From contig NZ_BLLI01000009.1 in assembly GCF_011170085.1 (NCBI RefSeq), forward strand, positions 1 to 48,504: a DNA stretch of 48,504 nucleotides, written 5' to 3'. Under the pieces are notes generated by a model. That model did no database searches and had not been told where the DNA came from. It saw nothing but the letters and a program-made list of their open reading frames with translations. Both the position numbers and the translations under genes were made by a program. Position 1 is the stretch's first letter. Each line of letters begins with the position of its first letter. The stretch is from Pseudolactococcus hodotermopsidis. GTDB taxonomy: Bacteria; Bacillota; Bacilli; Lactobacillales; Streptococcaceae. Of the stretch, positions 31,424-42,043 are shown piece by piece.

Positions 31424-33577
31424 ATGTCGCTAAAAAATTTAGAAAATGTCTCTTATTTTCGGCTTAACAATGAAATCAATATTCCTATCAACGGACAAAT
31501 TCCCTTACACAAAGACCACGAGGCACTTCTTGCCTTTTTTGAAGAAAATGTGCAACCAAATCTCAAAACCTTTCCAACAGTTGCAGATAAAATAAGTTAC
31601 TTATTAGAAAATAATTACATTGAACAAGATTTTATTTCAAAATATGAGATTGCTTTTATCACACAACTCTCTGATTGGCTTTACGCTCAAAATTTCCAAT
31701 TCAAATCATTCATGGCAGCCTATAAATTTTACCAGCAGTATGCCTTGAAAACCAATGACGGCGAGTTTTATCTGGAAAATATCGAAGACCGAATTCTCAT
31801 GAATGCTTTGTATTTTGCAGACGGCGACACCGCATTAGCACAAGCTCTTGCTGATGAACTCATCAATCAGCGTTATCAGCCCGCAACACCGAGTTTTCTA
31901 AACGCTGGTCGCGCACGACGCGGTGAACTCGTCTCATGTTTTTTGATTCAACCCACTGACGATATGAACAGCATCGGGCGTTCTGTCAACTCTGCGTTGC
32001 AACTTTCCCGCATTGGCGGTGGGGTTGGGATCAACCTGTCAAATCTGCGCGAGGCGGGCGCACAAATTAAAGGCATTGAAAATGCAGCGAGCGGTGTTGT
32101 ACCTGTTATGAAACTGTACGAGGACAGCTTTTCTTACTCCAACCAACTCGGGCAACGTCAAGGCGCAGGCGTGACCTATCTCAGCGTTTTTCATCCCGAT
32201 ATTCTGGCATTTTTGTCAACGAAAAAAGAAAATGCCGATGAGAAGATTCGCGTTAAAACACTATCGCTCGGCGTGACTGTTCCCGATAAATACTATCAAC
32301 TTGTCCGTGAAAATGCTGATATGTTTCTTTTCAGTCCTTACGACGTTGAGCGTATTTACGGCGTGCCTTTCAGCTATGTTGACCTCACATCTGAATACGA
32401 TAAAATGGTCGCAAATGCCAATATCAAGAAATACCACATTCGTGCGCGTGATTTGGAGCAAGAAATCGCCAAACTCCAGCAAGAATCGGGCTATCCCTAT
32501 ATTGTCAATATTGACACAGCAAATCATGCTAATCCGATTCACGGTAAAATCGTTATGAGCAATCTTTGCTCGGAAATTCTCCAAGTTCAAACGCCATCTA
32601 TCCTTAATGATGAGCAAACTTACCAGCATTTAGGTACGGATATTTCATGCAATCTTGGCTCGACAAATGTCGTTAATCTGATGAAAACGCCAAATTTTGA
32701 GAAGTCAATTGACAGCATGGTCAAAGCCCTAACATTTATCACAAATCATTCGGAAATTGATGTTGTGCCTAGTATCAAAAATGGTAATTCACGCGCTCAC
32801 ACGATTGGCTTAGGTGCAATGGGACTCCACTCCTACTTTGCCCAAAATCACATCGTTTATGGATCGCCTGAATCAATTGAATTTACCGATATTTATTTCA
32901 TGTTGCTGAATTTCTACACGCTCAAATCATCCATGAACATTGCGCGGACAACTGGGATTAAGTTTGCTGATTTTGAAAAATCAACCTATGCTGATGGCAG
33001 CTACTTCGATTCATTTATCGGAGAAGCACAGCTTTCTGAACAGATTGCAACGTTGTTTAACGGCATTCATATCCCGACAGCTGACGACTGGAAAGCCCTC
33101 CAAAAAGATGTCATGTCATTCGGTTTGTATCATCAAAATCGGTTAGCTGTGGCACCAAACGGCTCGATTTCCTATATCAACGACGTTTCGGCAAGCATTC
33201 ACCCCATTACCCAAAGGATTGAGGAGAGACAAGAGAAGAAAACGGGCAAGATTTATTATCCCGCGCGCGACCTTGCGACTGATACGATTCCTTACTATAC
33301 GAGTGCCTACGATATGGATATGCGGCGCGTCATTGACGTTTATGCAGCGGCGACTCGGCATGTTGACCAAGGGCTGTCGCTGACTTTGTTCATGCGTAGC
33401 GAGATTCCGCTCGGCATTTACGACTGGAAAACAGACACCAAGCAAACGACCCGCGACCTTAATATTCTACGCAATTATGCCCACCATAAAGGTGTGAAGT
33501 CTATTTATTACGTTCGTACTTTTACTGATAATGGGGATGAGATAGGTAGCAACCACTGTGAATCTTGTGTGATTTAA
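31424..33577 (+). CDS. nrdE: class Ib ribonucleoside-diphosphate reductase alpha subunit
   Basis: A 717-residue catalytic subunit reducing NDPs to dNDPs. It carries the redox Cys in GELVSCFLI, the radical Cys in MSNLCSEILQ, the second redox Cys in DISCNLGSTN, and the C-terminal CESC pair that exchanges with NrdH. The specificity-site loop and the NGSISYINDVSASIHP segment are also present. It lacks the N-terminal ATP cone of class Ia enzymes. Three bases separate it from nrdI. Confidence 0.95.
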   Translation: MSLKNLENVSYFRLNNEINIPINGQIPLHKDHEALLAFFEENVQPNLKTFPTVADKISYLLENNYIEQDFISKYEIAFITQLSDWLYAQNFQFKSFMAAYKFYQQYALKTNDGEFYLENIEDRILMNALYFADGDTALAQALADELINQRYQPATPSFLNAGRARRGELVSCFLIQPTDDMNSIGRSVNSALQLSRIGGGVGINLSNLREAGAQIKGIENAASGVVPVMKLYEDSFSYSNQLGQRQGAGVTYLSVFHPDILAFLSTKKENADEKIRVKTLSLGVTVPDKYYQLVRENADMFLFSPYDVERIYGVPFSYVDLTSEYDKMVANANIKKYHIRARDLEQEIAKLQQESGYPYIVNIDTANHANPIHGKIVMSNLCSEILQVQTPSILNDEQTYQHLGTDISCNLGSTNVVNLMKTPNFEKSIDSMVKALTFITNHSEIDVVPSIKNGNSRAHTIGLGAMGLHSYFAQNHIVYGSPESIEFTDIYFMLLNFYTLKSSMNIARTTGIKFADFEKSTYADGSYFDSFIGEAQLSEQIATLFNGIHIPTADDWKALQKDVMSFGLYHQNRLAVAPNGSISYINDVSASIHPITQRIEERQEKKTGKIYYPARDLATDTIPYYTSAYDMDMRRVIDVYAAATRHVDQGLSLTLFMRSEIPLGIYDWKTDTKQTTRDLNILRNYAHHKGVKSIYYVRTFTDNGDEIGSNHCESCVI

Positions 33578-33580
33578 CTT

Positions 33581-33606
33581 TTTTACATACTTAAATTTAT
33601 GTAAAA
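33581..33606. repeat. palindrome between nrdE and nrdF (TTTACATA family, copy f)
   Basis: TTTTACATA and TATGTAAAA arms with an 8-nt centre, just after the nrdE stop and 22 bases before nrdF. It may attenuate or process the nrdEF transcript. Confidence 0.55.
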
Positions 33607-33628
33607 TAACGTTATTTAGAAAGAATTT

Positions 33629-34588
33629 ATGACAAATCAAAACTATACCAAGGCGATAAACTGGAATAACATCGAAGATTTAATTGACAAATCAACATGG
33701 GAAAAATTGACCGAACAATTTTGGCTTGACACGCGCATACCATTGTCAAACGACTTGGACGATTGGCGCAGTTTATCTGATGATGAACGCAATTTAGTCA
33801 GCCACGTTTTTGGCGGTTTGACTTTGCTTGATACCGTCCAATCTGACAGCGGCATGGACTCCCTTCGTGCCGATGTGCGCACACAACATGAGGAGGCAGT
33901 ACTAAATAATATTCAGTTCATGGAATCAGTACATGCTAAATCTTACTCGTCCATTTTTTCAACGCTAAACACGAAAACAGAAATTGATGACATTTTTGCT
34001 TGGATTGACGCTAATAACAATCTGCAATATAAAGCGCAAAAAGTCACGCATATTTACAAAACGGGTACGCCACTTGAAAAGAAAATTGCCAGCGTTTTTC
34101 TCGAAACTTTCCTATTTTACAGCGGTTTCTACACGCCTTTGTATTATCTTGGCAATAATAAATTAGCCAATGTTGCTGAAATTATCAAGCTGATTATCCG
34201 TGACGAATCGGTGCATGGCACTTATATCGGCTATAAATTCCAGCTCGGCTATGATGAGTTGACTGAAACTGAACAGGAAAATCTCAAAAACTGGGCTTAC
34301 GACCTCTTGTATGACTTATATGCCAACGAAGAACTCTACACTGATACCCTTTACAGCAAACTCGGCTGGCAAGAGGACGTTAAAATTTTTCTGCGCTACA
34401 ACGCCAACAAAGCGCTGATGAACCTCGGTTTTGAGCCACTTTTTCCCGATAATGCAAGTGACGTCAACCCGATTGTGATGAACGGCTTGTCAACTGGCAC
34501 GGTTAATCACGACTTCTTCTCGCAAGTCGGAAATGGCTACTTGCTTGGGCAAGTTGAGGCTATGCGGGATGAGGATTATGTTTTTTGA
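33629..34588 (+). CDS. nrdF: class Ib ribonucleoside-diphosphate reductase beta subunit
   Basis: A 319-residue metallo-subunit storing the tyrosyl radical. Metal ligands are seen in VLNNIQFMESVHAKSYS (E..H) and IIRDESVHGTYIGYKF (E..H), with the aspartate/glutamate ligands earlier. The C-terminal EDYVF is the tail that docks onto NrdE. AGAAAG precedes the ATG. A terminator follows. Confidence 0.95.
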   Translation: MTNQNYTKAINWNNIEDLIDKSTWEKLTEQFWLDTRIPLSNDLDDWRSLSDDERNLVSHVFGGLTLLDTVQSDSGMDSLRADVRTQHEEAVLNNIQFMESVHAKSYSSIFSTLNTKTEIDDIFAWIDANNNLQYKAQKVTHIYKTGTPLEKKIASVFLETFLFYSGFYTPLYYLGNNKLANVAEIIKLIIRDESVHGTYIGYKFQLGYDELTETEQENLKNWAYDLLYDLYANEELYTDTLYSKLGWQEDVKIFLRYNANKALMNLGFEPLFPDNASDVNPIVMNGLSTGTVNHDFFSQVGNGYLLGQVEAMRDEDYVF

Positions 34589-34595
34589 TTGATTA

Positions 34596-34636
34596 AAAAC
34601 GAGTTCTTCTTTTATCGGAAGACTCGTTTTTTATAG
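34596..34636 (+). terminator. nrdF terminator
   Basis: AAAACGAGTTCTTC paired with GAAGACTCGTTTT (one mismatch), 8-nt loop and a T-run. The remaining 260 bases up to 34895 are very AT-rich with no supported feature. Confidence 0.8.
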
Positions 34637-34895
34637 GCAAGATAGTTATTGAAATTACTGATATTATCTAATTTGCTCAAAATTTTTAAATTTGATATGA
34701 GAACAAAAAACAAATTCACTTCATAAATTTATGCTAACAATAAAAATAACATCTAATCTAGCTTATTATACGAAATTGTTATTCTTCACCTCGTTTCACA
34801 ATAAGATCATTCATGTGGTTTTCTATTTTATAATTAGCTAAATTATGCTAATTTCTGACTTTTTCTCAGCCTCTTTTAAATGTTATCAACATTTT

Positions 34896-35201
34896 CTATT
34901 CATAAGAAAGATGATTCTCTTTGCACCACTGAATAGCAATTTCACGATAAGCTTGGTCACGAAAAGCATACCATTTTTCTTCAATTCCTAATAGATTAAC
35001 CTTGTCCTTAAAGTGTCTAAAAGCACCTCGACCACTAATTTCGTAGAACAAGTCATTTTGAAGTGCCAAAAGTTCTTCTCTATCAAGTACAAAGTCATTA
35101 CACTGTAAAAATTGACCTGTTTTGAGATTAAAATAGCTCTCACTTTCCGCATCACAACATTCAAGTTCAAGAATGACATCTTCTAATTTTACTTTTTCCA
35201 T
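34896..35201 (-). CDS. shortened UPF0158-family protein
   Basis: A 101-residue protein with the family's C-terminal signature: SGRGAFRHFKD, EEKWYAFRDQAYREIAIQWCKEN. Typical members are about 140 residues and have a middle segment of some 35-40 residues between the N-terminal SYFNLKTGQ region and the GRGAF motif; here this is much reduced, suggesting an internal deletion. Function of the family is unknown. It stands alone on the minus strand. The gap to the next gene (35202-35442) contains only an AT-rich palindrome (arms TTAGTTTAT and ATAAACTAA at 35380-35399). Confidence 0.65.
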   Translation of the reverse strand: MEKVKLEDVILELECCDAESESYFNLKTGQFLQCNDFVLDREELLALQNDLFYEISGRGAFRHFKDKVNLLGIEEKWYAFRDQAYREIAIQWCKENHLSYE

Positions 35202-35442
35202 GCTTATATTTTAACAAAATTTTCCTAAATAAATTGATTTTATCTATTTCCTACGATTACTCGGTGCCAAAAGATTGGTAGCTTTCATAATAAATTGCCA
35301 TGACATGCCCTAACAAAAACAAATTGACAAGGATTAAAAAATCAAGCCCAAAAGATTAAATTAGTATAGCACATTTTACTTAGTTTATCAATAAACTAAA
35401 TAAAACGTCCCTATCATAAACAAGAAACGTCTTTTCAATCAG

Positions 35443-37851
35443 TTATTCCGAACGCAAAGCCTCAACAGGATTTTTCTTGGCTGCATATTTGGCAGGAATC
35501 GAACCACCAAGCAAGGTAAGGGTAACACTAACAATGATTAAAATAATCGCATGTAGCGGATTCAGCTGCGCAACATTCGATAAATCAGTTTTCTTTTTAA
35601 TAATCATATTAACTGGGAAAGTCAGCAGATAAGCAAACGTAATGCCAAGTATGCCAGAAAAGCTACCGATAATTAAGGTTTCAGCATTAAAAACGCGCGT
35701 AATATCTTTCTTTCTAGCACCAAGCGCCCGCAAAGCACCAATTTCTTTCGTTCGTTCAAGAACTGAAATATAGGTAATAATACCAACCATAATCAACGAT
35801 ACAACCAATGAAATCGCCGCAAATGCCACAAGAACTAAAGTAATACCAGACATAATATCGCCAGTCAATCTGGTCATCTCTTTCCCCAAATCAGTATAAA
35901 TGACTTTATCTTCTTCTTTTTTATTTTTATTATATTTATCGAGATATTTGATAATATTTTCCTTAGATTCAAAACTTTTTGGATAAACATAAATCATCAA
36001 AGGAATCGCATTACCACCAAGATAGCTCAAAGCTGTTATTTTCGTCTCTGGTGTTAAAGGCTCTTTGGTTAAAACATTGGTATTAGCATTTTTTTGTGCG
36101 GTAACAATCTTAGAATCACCTTCTGCTTTCAAAATTTTCTCAAAAAGTTCATCAGAATAAGCAATCCCCAATCCTAAAAGGCGGAACTGAATCGTCTTTT
36201 TTTTACGGATAATGCCCGCTATCTTGATTGTTTCCCCACTGCTTTTTTTATAAACAGCAGCCAAATCTTGAGTGGGCGCAAAATGACCTGTTGACACTTC
36301 TGTATAATAATCATTATTGCGGATAAGTTTCATTTCCATGCCAACAATATCTGAAAACTTGATTTGCCCTTCTTTATCAGCAAAATCAGTGAAACCAAGA
36401 TTTTTCATCGTTGTCATATCCACACGATTTTGATCATCAACGACCATGACAACTTCATTCGCATTTTTGGGATAACTCCCCGCTAGAATATCATAGTTAA
36501 TTTCCAAATAACTCTCTTTTTCACCGTCAGGTTGGACTGGATAAGTCGTCAGATGCACATCAGTATCATAAATAGCAATATTTGCAGGCATCTCTTCTCC
36601 CGTTGGGAGCTTGACAGGAACGATTTTTCCTTTGTCATCACGCAGTAAATTTAAGCTGATAATGTGAGTAAAACCAACACTTGTCGCATCCTTTGTGCTA
36701 ATCTTTTCAACATAATCAATATATTTAGGTGTGAGTTTATTACGATGGACTGAAACTAACTTAGCTGGGTCATAAACTTCGATTTCTTTAGACTTAGACA
36801 AACTTTTCTTTTCCAACTTCTCGCGTTCAGAAGGCGTTAGTTCATTTTTATTTCTCGTTGCTTGCGGGGAAATAATAATTGGAAATTCCGTCAAAGAATC
36901 TGTTTGAAATTGGTTAATATGTTTTTGGAAACCATTTGAAGTACTAAGAATCAGTGCAATGCCAACAATTCCGATTGACGAGGCAAATGCTGTCAGCGCT
37001 GTTCGCCATTTCTTCGTCCAAATATTACGAGCTGATAATTTCAGCGCCGTAAACAAACCCATGGCTGTCTTCTTCAAAACATAATCTGAGGTTTCTTTCT
37101 CCCCATCAAAAGGATGGCTATCACTAAGCAAATGACCATCCTTAAAATTAATGATTCGATCCGCATAAGTTGTCGCCAAATCGGGATTGTGCGTGACCAT
37201 GATAACCAGTTTATCCTTGGCAATATCCTTAATCAGCGCCATGATTTGCTCGCTCGTCACCGTGTCAAGCGCACCAGTCGGCTCATCAGCGAGGATAATA
37301 TCGGGGTCATTAGCGAGCGCACGCGCGATAGCAACACGCTGCATCTGTCCACCCGACAGCTGATTGGGTTTCTTATGCACGTGGTCCTTCAACCCCACAC
37401 GCTCCAGCGCCTTGATTGCCTCCGACTTCTTCGTGGCTTTAGCCACACCCGACAAGGTCATGCCCATTTCCACATTTTCAAGAACACTTAGGTGACCAAT
37501 GAGGTTGTAACTTTGGAAAATGAAACCAACCGAGTTGTTACGGTAAGCATCCCAATCTCTGTCTTTGAAGTCCCTAGTGGACTTGCCATTTATCAGCAAA
37601 TCGCCCGCATCATAACCGGCAAGATACCTTGAAACAGGGTAGGAAATGTGCTTGGGATCAATCAGCATATCGCCTGTATCATAGTGATCAAGACCACCAA
37701 TGATATTGAGCAAAGTCGTTTTCCCTGAACCAGACGGACCAAGAATAGCAACAAATTCATTTTCACGGAAATTTACGCTCACCTCATCCAGTGCGATTTG
37801 CGTAAATTCATTCGTCATATAACGCTTGCTAATCCTTCTTAATTGTAACAT
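35443..37851 (-). CDS. MacB-like ABC exporter, fused ATPase-permease
   Basis: An 802-residue half-transporter: ATPase domain at the N-terminus (Walker A GPSGSGKT, 38-45; Q-loop [24 protein letters not shown]) and an FtsX-type permease from about residue 270 with four membrane helices around a large extracytoplasmic domain (about 310-640). Unusually, a 23-residue stretch is inserted after Walker A: YDTGDMLI (57-64) is echoed by YDAGDLLI (80-87), as if a short segment had been duplicated. It is the third gene of a same-strand cluster. Substrate unknown; peptide or lipoprotein-like export is a family-level guess. Confidence 0.85.
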   Translation of the reverse strand: MLQLRRISKRYMTNEFTQIALDEVSVNFRENEFVAILGPSGSGKTTLLNIIGGLDHYDTGDMLIDPKHISYPVSRYLAGYDAGDLLINGKSTRDFKDRDWDAYRNNSVGFIFQSYNLIGHLSVLENVEMGMTLSGVAKATKKSEAIKALERVGLKDHVHKKPNQLSGGQMQRVAIARALANDPDIILADEPTGALDTVTSEQIMALIKDIAKDKLVIMVTHNPDLATTYADRIINFKDGHLLSDSHPFDGEKETSDYVLKKTAMGLFTALKLSARNIWTKKWRTALTAFASSIGIVGIALILSTSNGFQKHINQFQTDSLTEFPIIISPQATRNKNELTPSEREKLEKKSLSKSKEIEVYDPAKLVSVHRNKLTPKYIDYVEKISTKDATSVGFTHIISLNLLRDDKGKIVPVKLPTGEEMPANIAIYDTDVHLTTYPVQPDGEKESYLEINYDILAGSYPKNANEVVMVVDDQNRVDMTTMKNLGFTDFADKEGQIKFSDIVGMEMKLIRNNDYYTEVSTGHFAPTQDLAAVYKKSSGETIKIAGIIRKKKTIQFRLLGLGIAYSDELFEKILKAEGDSKIVTAQKNANTNVLTKEPLTPETKITALSYLGGNAIPLMIYVYPKSFESKENIIKYLDKYNKNKKEEDKVIYTDLGKEMTRLTGDIMSGITLVLVAFAAISLVVSLIMVGIITYISVLERTKEIGALRALGARKKDITRVFNAETLIIGSFSGILGITFAYLLTFPVNMIIKKKTDLSNVAQLNPLHAIILIIVSVTLTLLGGSIPAKYAAKKNPVEALRSE

Positions 37852-37938
37852 TCTTAATTTCCTCTAAATCTAATTATACTAAAAATTAGAAATTTCCAAA
37901 AAATAGCTCCAATTTGGAACTATCTAAATTAAACTGCT

Positions 37939-40900
37939 TTAATCAACTGATTTTAAAGCCTCTATCATTGGAATATTTTTAATCTTCCTGTGCATAATAA
38001 CCATAATCAATAACGTTACACTCATTACAATTAACGAGGCTAGCGCAATATTAACTAATTCTAATTTAGGGTCAAACATTGAATCATCATTTGGTAAAAC
38101 TTTTAAAATAAAGCGATGTAAAAGTATGCCCAATTCACATCCAAAAAGTATGCCAATAATTGTCAACACAATCGTTTCACGATAGATATACAAAGTACTT
38201 TCCATATCATAATAACCTAGAACTTTAACCGTTGCCAATTCTTTAATTCTTTCAGAAACATTGATATTAGTCAAGTTATAAATAACAACAATAGAAAGTA
38301 TTACCGCCATGACACTGAGGATAAATATGATACTATTTAGAGAAGTAAGTAAAGAATTGATTAAATCTTTTCTGTAATTATTTCTAATCATTGATTTAAC
38401 AGCAGGACTTTCCATAAAGTGAGTGGCTACTTTTTCTTCATTTTGCCTATCATTATTTTTAAGCTGTACTAATTCAGAATTAACCAAAAGATCTTTTTCA
38501 AACATCTTTTCATATGTTGCTTGGGACATAAAGAGATAGTGTCCCAGATACATCTCTGTTATTTCAGAAACTGGCATCGCAATATATTTCCCAGAAGCGA
38601 CTTTTACCTTAAATTTATCACCAACAGCCACATGGAAGTAATTTGCCAATTTTTCAGATATAACAACACCATCGCTTGGCATATTAAGGTCAATGCCAGA
38701 TTTTCGATCTTTAAAGTGAATGTAATCCGAAATATTAGTTTCACTTGCTGCTGGAACAATCATATTAATAGCTTGATCAAAACCTTTACTATCCAACTTT
38801 GTAATTGGTTCTAAATAAACACTTGAAAAACTCTTTACCTCCTCGCCAGTCAATAATTTATCAAGTTCATTTTCATCATTTTCAGATAATTTCTTTTGAT
38901 TCGTCACAATAAAATCAAACTTGATGATTTCTTGGTATTGTCTATCAACAATCCCTGACAATGAACCTTTTATTCCCAAACAAACAATTAACAAACAGAT
39001 ACAACCACTTACACCACAGATTGTCATAAATGCTCTTTGTTTATATCTAAATAAATTACGCATCATGATTTTATATTTAAATGACAAACGTTTCCAAATA
39101 AATGGTAACTTTTCCAAGAAAAGTTTTTGTCCTGCTCTTGGTGGTTTAGCACGCAATAACTCTGAAACTTTAGCTTTCACATCATTTGTAACAGAAAGAT
39201 AAGACGTTAAAACGGTACATGACAAAGTAATAGCAACGACTAACAAGGTATAATTCCAATAAAATTGGAGTTGAAGCACATCAAAAGTCGCAATTGGTCG
39301 ATAAGCCTCAAATACTGCTTTTGAAAATTGAATATGCCCCAAAACGATACCAAGTCCAGCGCCCAATAAACCTGAAACTGAACCGTAAACAACAAACTTT
39401 GCTTTAACATCAAAATCAGAATATCCCAAAGCTTTTAATGTGCCGATATTAATGCGTTCCTCATCGGAAAAGCGAACCATTGTTGTCAAAGAAAGCAAAA
39501 CAGCAACCACATAAGTAATTATCGGAAAAACATTACCTAAAACATCAATCCGAGTTGAATTTTCGATATAGCCACTGTAACCAGGATTCGTTTTTCGACT
39601 GCCCAATGTATAGACTGGCTTTTCTAAATCAGCTAATTCTACTTCCGAATCTCTTAGTTTCTTTTCGCTTTTTGAAATATCAGCTTCAATTTTTCCTTTT
39701 TCTGATTCATACTCACTAAATTTAACAGCATATTCAGCCTCAGCCTCAGATAATTGCAGTTGCGCCTCATCTATCTTTTTTCGTCCGTCAATCGTCTGAG
39801 TATCTAATTCAGTTTGCGCTGCCTCTAATTTCGCATGCGCCTCACTAACCTCAACTTTAGATGTTTCCACCTTTTTGCTTACTTCAGCAACTTCATCTAT
39901 CATTTGATTTAATTGAAGTTGACTTGTATTTATATCATTTACGATTGCTTGCGCTTGTTGCCAAGGCATAATATCTTGATTAGCCTGATATTCAGCTTTT
40001 TTCTCTTCAAGTTTAGCTTGGTTGAGATTGATTTCGCTAATGTTTTTATTTGTTTCAGCAACATAGTCACTTAAAGTTGCTTGCTTGCTATCTAGTTCTT
40101 TGCGACCATCATTTATCTCAGCCTGTTTACTTGAAACAGTTTCATTATACGCCTCTTGATTGCTTGCAATCTGACGCTTTAAATCGTCAATCTGCTCCTT
40201 AGCCTCTTTTAGCTTATTTTGCGCCTCAACAAACTCACTCTTAGCTGTCTTTAACTCACTTTTTCCTGTATTCAGCTCTTCTTGTGCCGTTGTTATAATA
40301 TCTGAATAACGCGCTTTCGCACGCTTAGTTAAAGCCTTCTCAATCCTAGTTTGCTGCTTCATAATCTCAGCAGTATAGGCTCTTTTATAAGGATCCATAT
40401 CCTTTGTCGTCGATAAATTCAACCTAGCAATGATATAAGAACTTGCATCAAATGTTTCAGGAATAACAACTGCGTAACCAGCCAATTCACCCGTACCAAT
40501 ATCGGTTTGTCCCATATTTTTTCTACCAACAATTTCGCTAGATTTTACAAAACCAGTTACTTTGTAGGTATGATTAACTAAAATATTATTTTCTAATACC
40601 TCAAATGTTATAGTTGAACCAAGTTTATATCGCTCTTCCAAAGAAAAATTTAAGGCGATTTCATGGTCATTCTTGGGAAACCTCCCCGACTCAAGACTAT
40701 ATTTTGACAACTCTTTAGGCATTGAGAAAATTCTTATCGCATCCTTAGTTCCCTTAATTAGTGAATCTTGGAGATAGCCAAACTCAACTTTATCAATACC
40801 AGACATCTCATCAAGAAACGCCATATCCGACTCATCTAAGCCATAGGTCGAAATTAAAGTAAAATCAGCAAGATTATTTTTTTGATAAAAGTCATTTGCT

Positions 40901-41052
40901 GTCTTTCTCATATTTGGTCCTGTAACTTTCAAACCAGTAAACATGAGTGCACCTAAAAACATTAGTAAAAATATGGAAATAAATCTTCCCTTAGATTTCG
41001 GAATTGACAATAGAATGTCTTTCCAAAGTTTTTTCTTTTTCAAACTCAACAC
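37939..41052 (-). CDS. large FtsX-family ABC permease with coiled coil
   Basis: A 1037-residue permease. Membrane helix at about 22-42, extracytoplasmic domain, then a long charged coiled coil (about residues 245-480, rich in E/K/Q heptads such as LKEAKEQIDDLKRQ). Three membrane helices form an FtsX unit (about 515-640), and a second extracytoplasmic domain and FtsX unit end in MIEALKSVD. The large coiled-coil permease plus small ATPase architecture is common in streptococci and clostridia; substrates are mostly unknown. It is 66 bases downstream of its ATPase gene. Confidence 0.85.
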   Translation of the reverse strand: MLSLKKKKLWKDILLSIPKSKGRFISIFLLMFLGALMFTGLKVTGPNMRKTANDFYQKNNLADFTLISTYGLDESDMAFLDEMSGIDKVEFGYLQDSLIKGTKDAIRIFSMPKELSKYSLESGRFPKNDHEIALNFSLEERYKLGSTITFEVLENNILVNHTYKVTGFVKSSEIVGRKNMGQTDIGTGELAGYAVVIPETFDASSYIIARLNLSTTKDMDPYKRAYTAEIMKQQTRIEKALTKRAKARYSDIITTAQEELNTGKSELKTAKSEFVEAQNKLKEAKEQIDDLKRQIASNQEAYNETVSSKQAEINDGRKELDSKQATLSDYVAETNKNISEINLNQAKLEEKKAEYQANQDIMPWQQAQAIVNDINTSQLQLNQMIDEVAEVSKKVETSKVEVSEAHAKLEAAQTELDTQTIDGRKKIDEAQLQLSEAEAEYAVKFSEYESEKGKIEADISKSEKKLRDSEVELADLEKPVYTLGSRKTNPGYSGYIENSTRIDVLGNVFPIITYVVAVLLSLTTMVRFSDEERINIGTLKALGYSDFDVKAKFVVYGSVSGLLGAGLGIVLGHIQFSKAVFEAYRPIATFDVLQLQFYWNYTLLVVAITLSCTVLTSYLSVTNDVKAKVSELLRAKPPRAGQKLFLEKLPFIWKRLSFKYKIMMRNLFRYKQRAFMTICGVSGCICLLIVCLGIKGSLSGIVDRQYQEIIKFDFIVTNQKKLSENDENELDKLLTGEEVKSFSSVYLEPITKLDSKGFDQAINMIVPAASETNISDYIHFKDRKSGIDLNMPSDGVVISEKLANYFHVAVGDKFKVKVASGKYIAMPVSEITEMYLGHYLFMSQATYEKMFEKDLLVNSELVQLKNNDRQNEEKVATHFMESPAVKSMIRNNYRKDLINSLLTSLNSIIFILSVMAVILSIVVIYNLTNINVSERIKELATVKVLGYYDMESTLYIYRETIVLTIIGILFGCELGILLHRFILKVLPNDDSMFDPKLELVNIALASLIVMSVTLLIMVIMHRKIKNIPMIEALKSVD

Positions 41053-41118
41053 TTTCTATTAATTCGACTTTTGATTTAGATATTTTTTAGTTCAGAAATA
41101 AAAAAACACCCATTATTT

Positions 41119-41820
41119 TTACCATTCGATATTATCAATATCTTTAGGATTTTGATTCACTTCACACGCAACTATCTTACCATCACGCATTTTAATTACC
41201 TTGTCCGCAATTTGTGCGATATAACTATTATGTGTTACAATAATAACCGTTGTTTGCATACTCCGACACATATTTTGCAAAATCTTTAGCACCTGTTTTC
41301 CTGTTTCATAATCAAGTGCACCAGTCGGTTCATCACATAGTAAAATTTGAGGATTTTTAGCGACCGCTCTTGCAATCGCAACACGCTGTTGCTCACCACC
41401 AGATAATTGAGAGGGAAAATAATCCATTCGAGATTCCAACCCAACCTCTCTCAACACTTGAACAGGCTCCAAAGGCGTTGAGACAATTTCTGAAGACAAT
41501 TCAACATTTTCTTTAGCAGTCAAATTAGTCACGAGATTATAAAACTGAAAGACAAATCCAATATGTAACCGTCGATATTTAGTTAGCTGCTTAGCATTGT
41601 AATGCGAAATATCTTCCCCACCAACAATAACTTGCCCTTCATCAGCTACTTCCATACCACCTAAAATATTTAAGAGTGTTGATTTTCCCGCACCAGACGT
41701 TCCTAAAATAACCGCTAATTCGCCGCTTTCAATTGAAAAATTCAAATCATTATTAGCTATTATTTCTGAATCGCCAGATTTGTATTTCTTGTAACAATGC
41801 TTTAACTCAATATAGCTCAT
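41119..41820 (-). CDS. ABC transporter ATPase partnering the coiled-coil permease
   Basis: A 233-residue ATPase: Walker A GTSGAGKST (40-48), Q-loop [33 protein letters not shown], and VTHNS. The start is set at 41820 (GGAGAG at the correct distance, N-terminus MSYIELKHCYKKY); an in-frame upstream opening overlaps the promoter and is not used. It leads the three-gene transport cluster. Confidence 0.9.
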   Translation of the reverse strand: MSYIELKHCYKKYKSGDSEIIANNDLNFSIESGELAVILGTSGAGKSTLLNILGGMEVADEGQVIVGGEDISHYNAKQLTKYRRLHIGFVFQFYNLVTNLTAKENVELSSEIVSTPLEPVQVLREVGLESRMDYFPSQLSGGEQQRVAIARAVAKNPQILLCDEPTGALDYETGKQVLKILQNMCRSMQTTVIIVTHNSYIAQIADKVIKMRDGKIVACEVNQNPKDIDNIEW

Positions 41821-41869
41821 TTGACTCTCTCCACCGTCTAACATTCTAAAATTATACTTACATATATAC

Positions 41870-41898
41870 ATTATAACCTAAATTATATGCTCATGCAA
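41870..41898 (-). promoter_or_regulatory. promoter of the ABC cluster
   Basis: Minus-strand TTGCAT (41893-41898) and TATAAT (41870-41875), spacer 17; leader about 43 bases. The rest of the gap up to 42043 holds a GTTCTTAAGAAC palindrome at 41966-41977 of unknown use. Confidence 0.7.
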
Positions 41899-42043
41899 CA
41901 AAAGTTACGATTTTGAAACATTTTTAAATAAAATAACAAAAAAACACCATTTACAGATAAACGATGTTCTTAAGAACGTAGCTAAAGTCAAGCCACGCCA
42001 CTTAGCATTTGTGAATACGATAAATTTTTCTTAAAAATTTCAA

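Noticed and set aside
41966-41977. GTTCTTAAGAAC palindrome as an operator or terminator
   Set aside because: Only 12 bp, with no T-run and no promoter in register; insufficient to assign a role.
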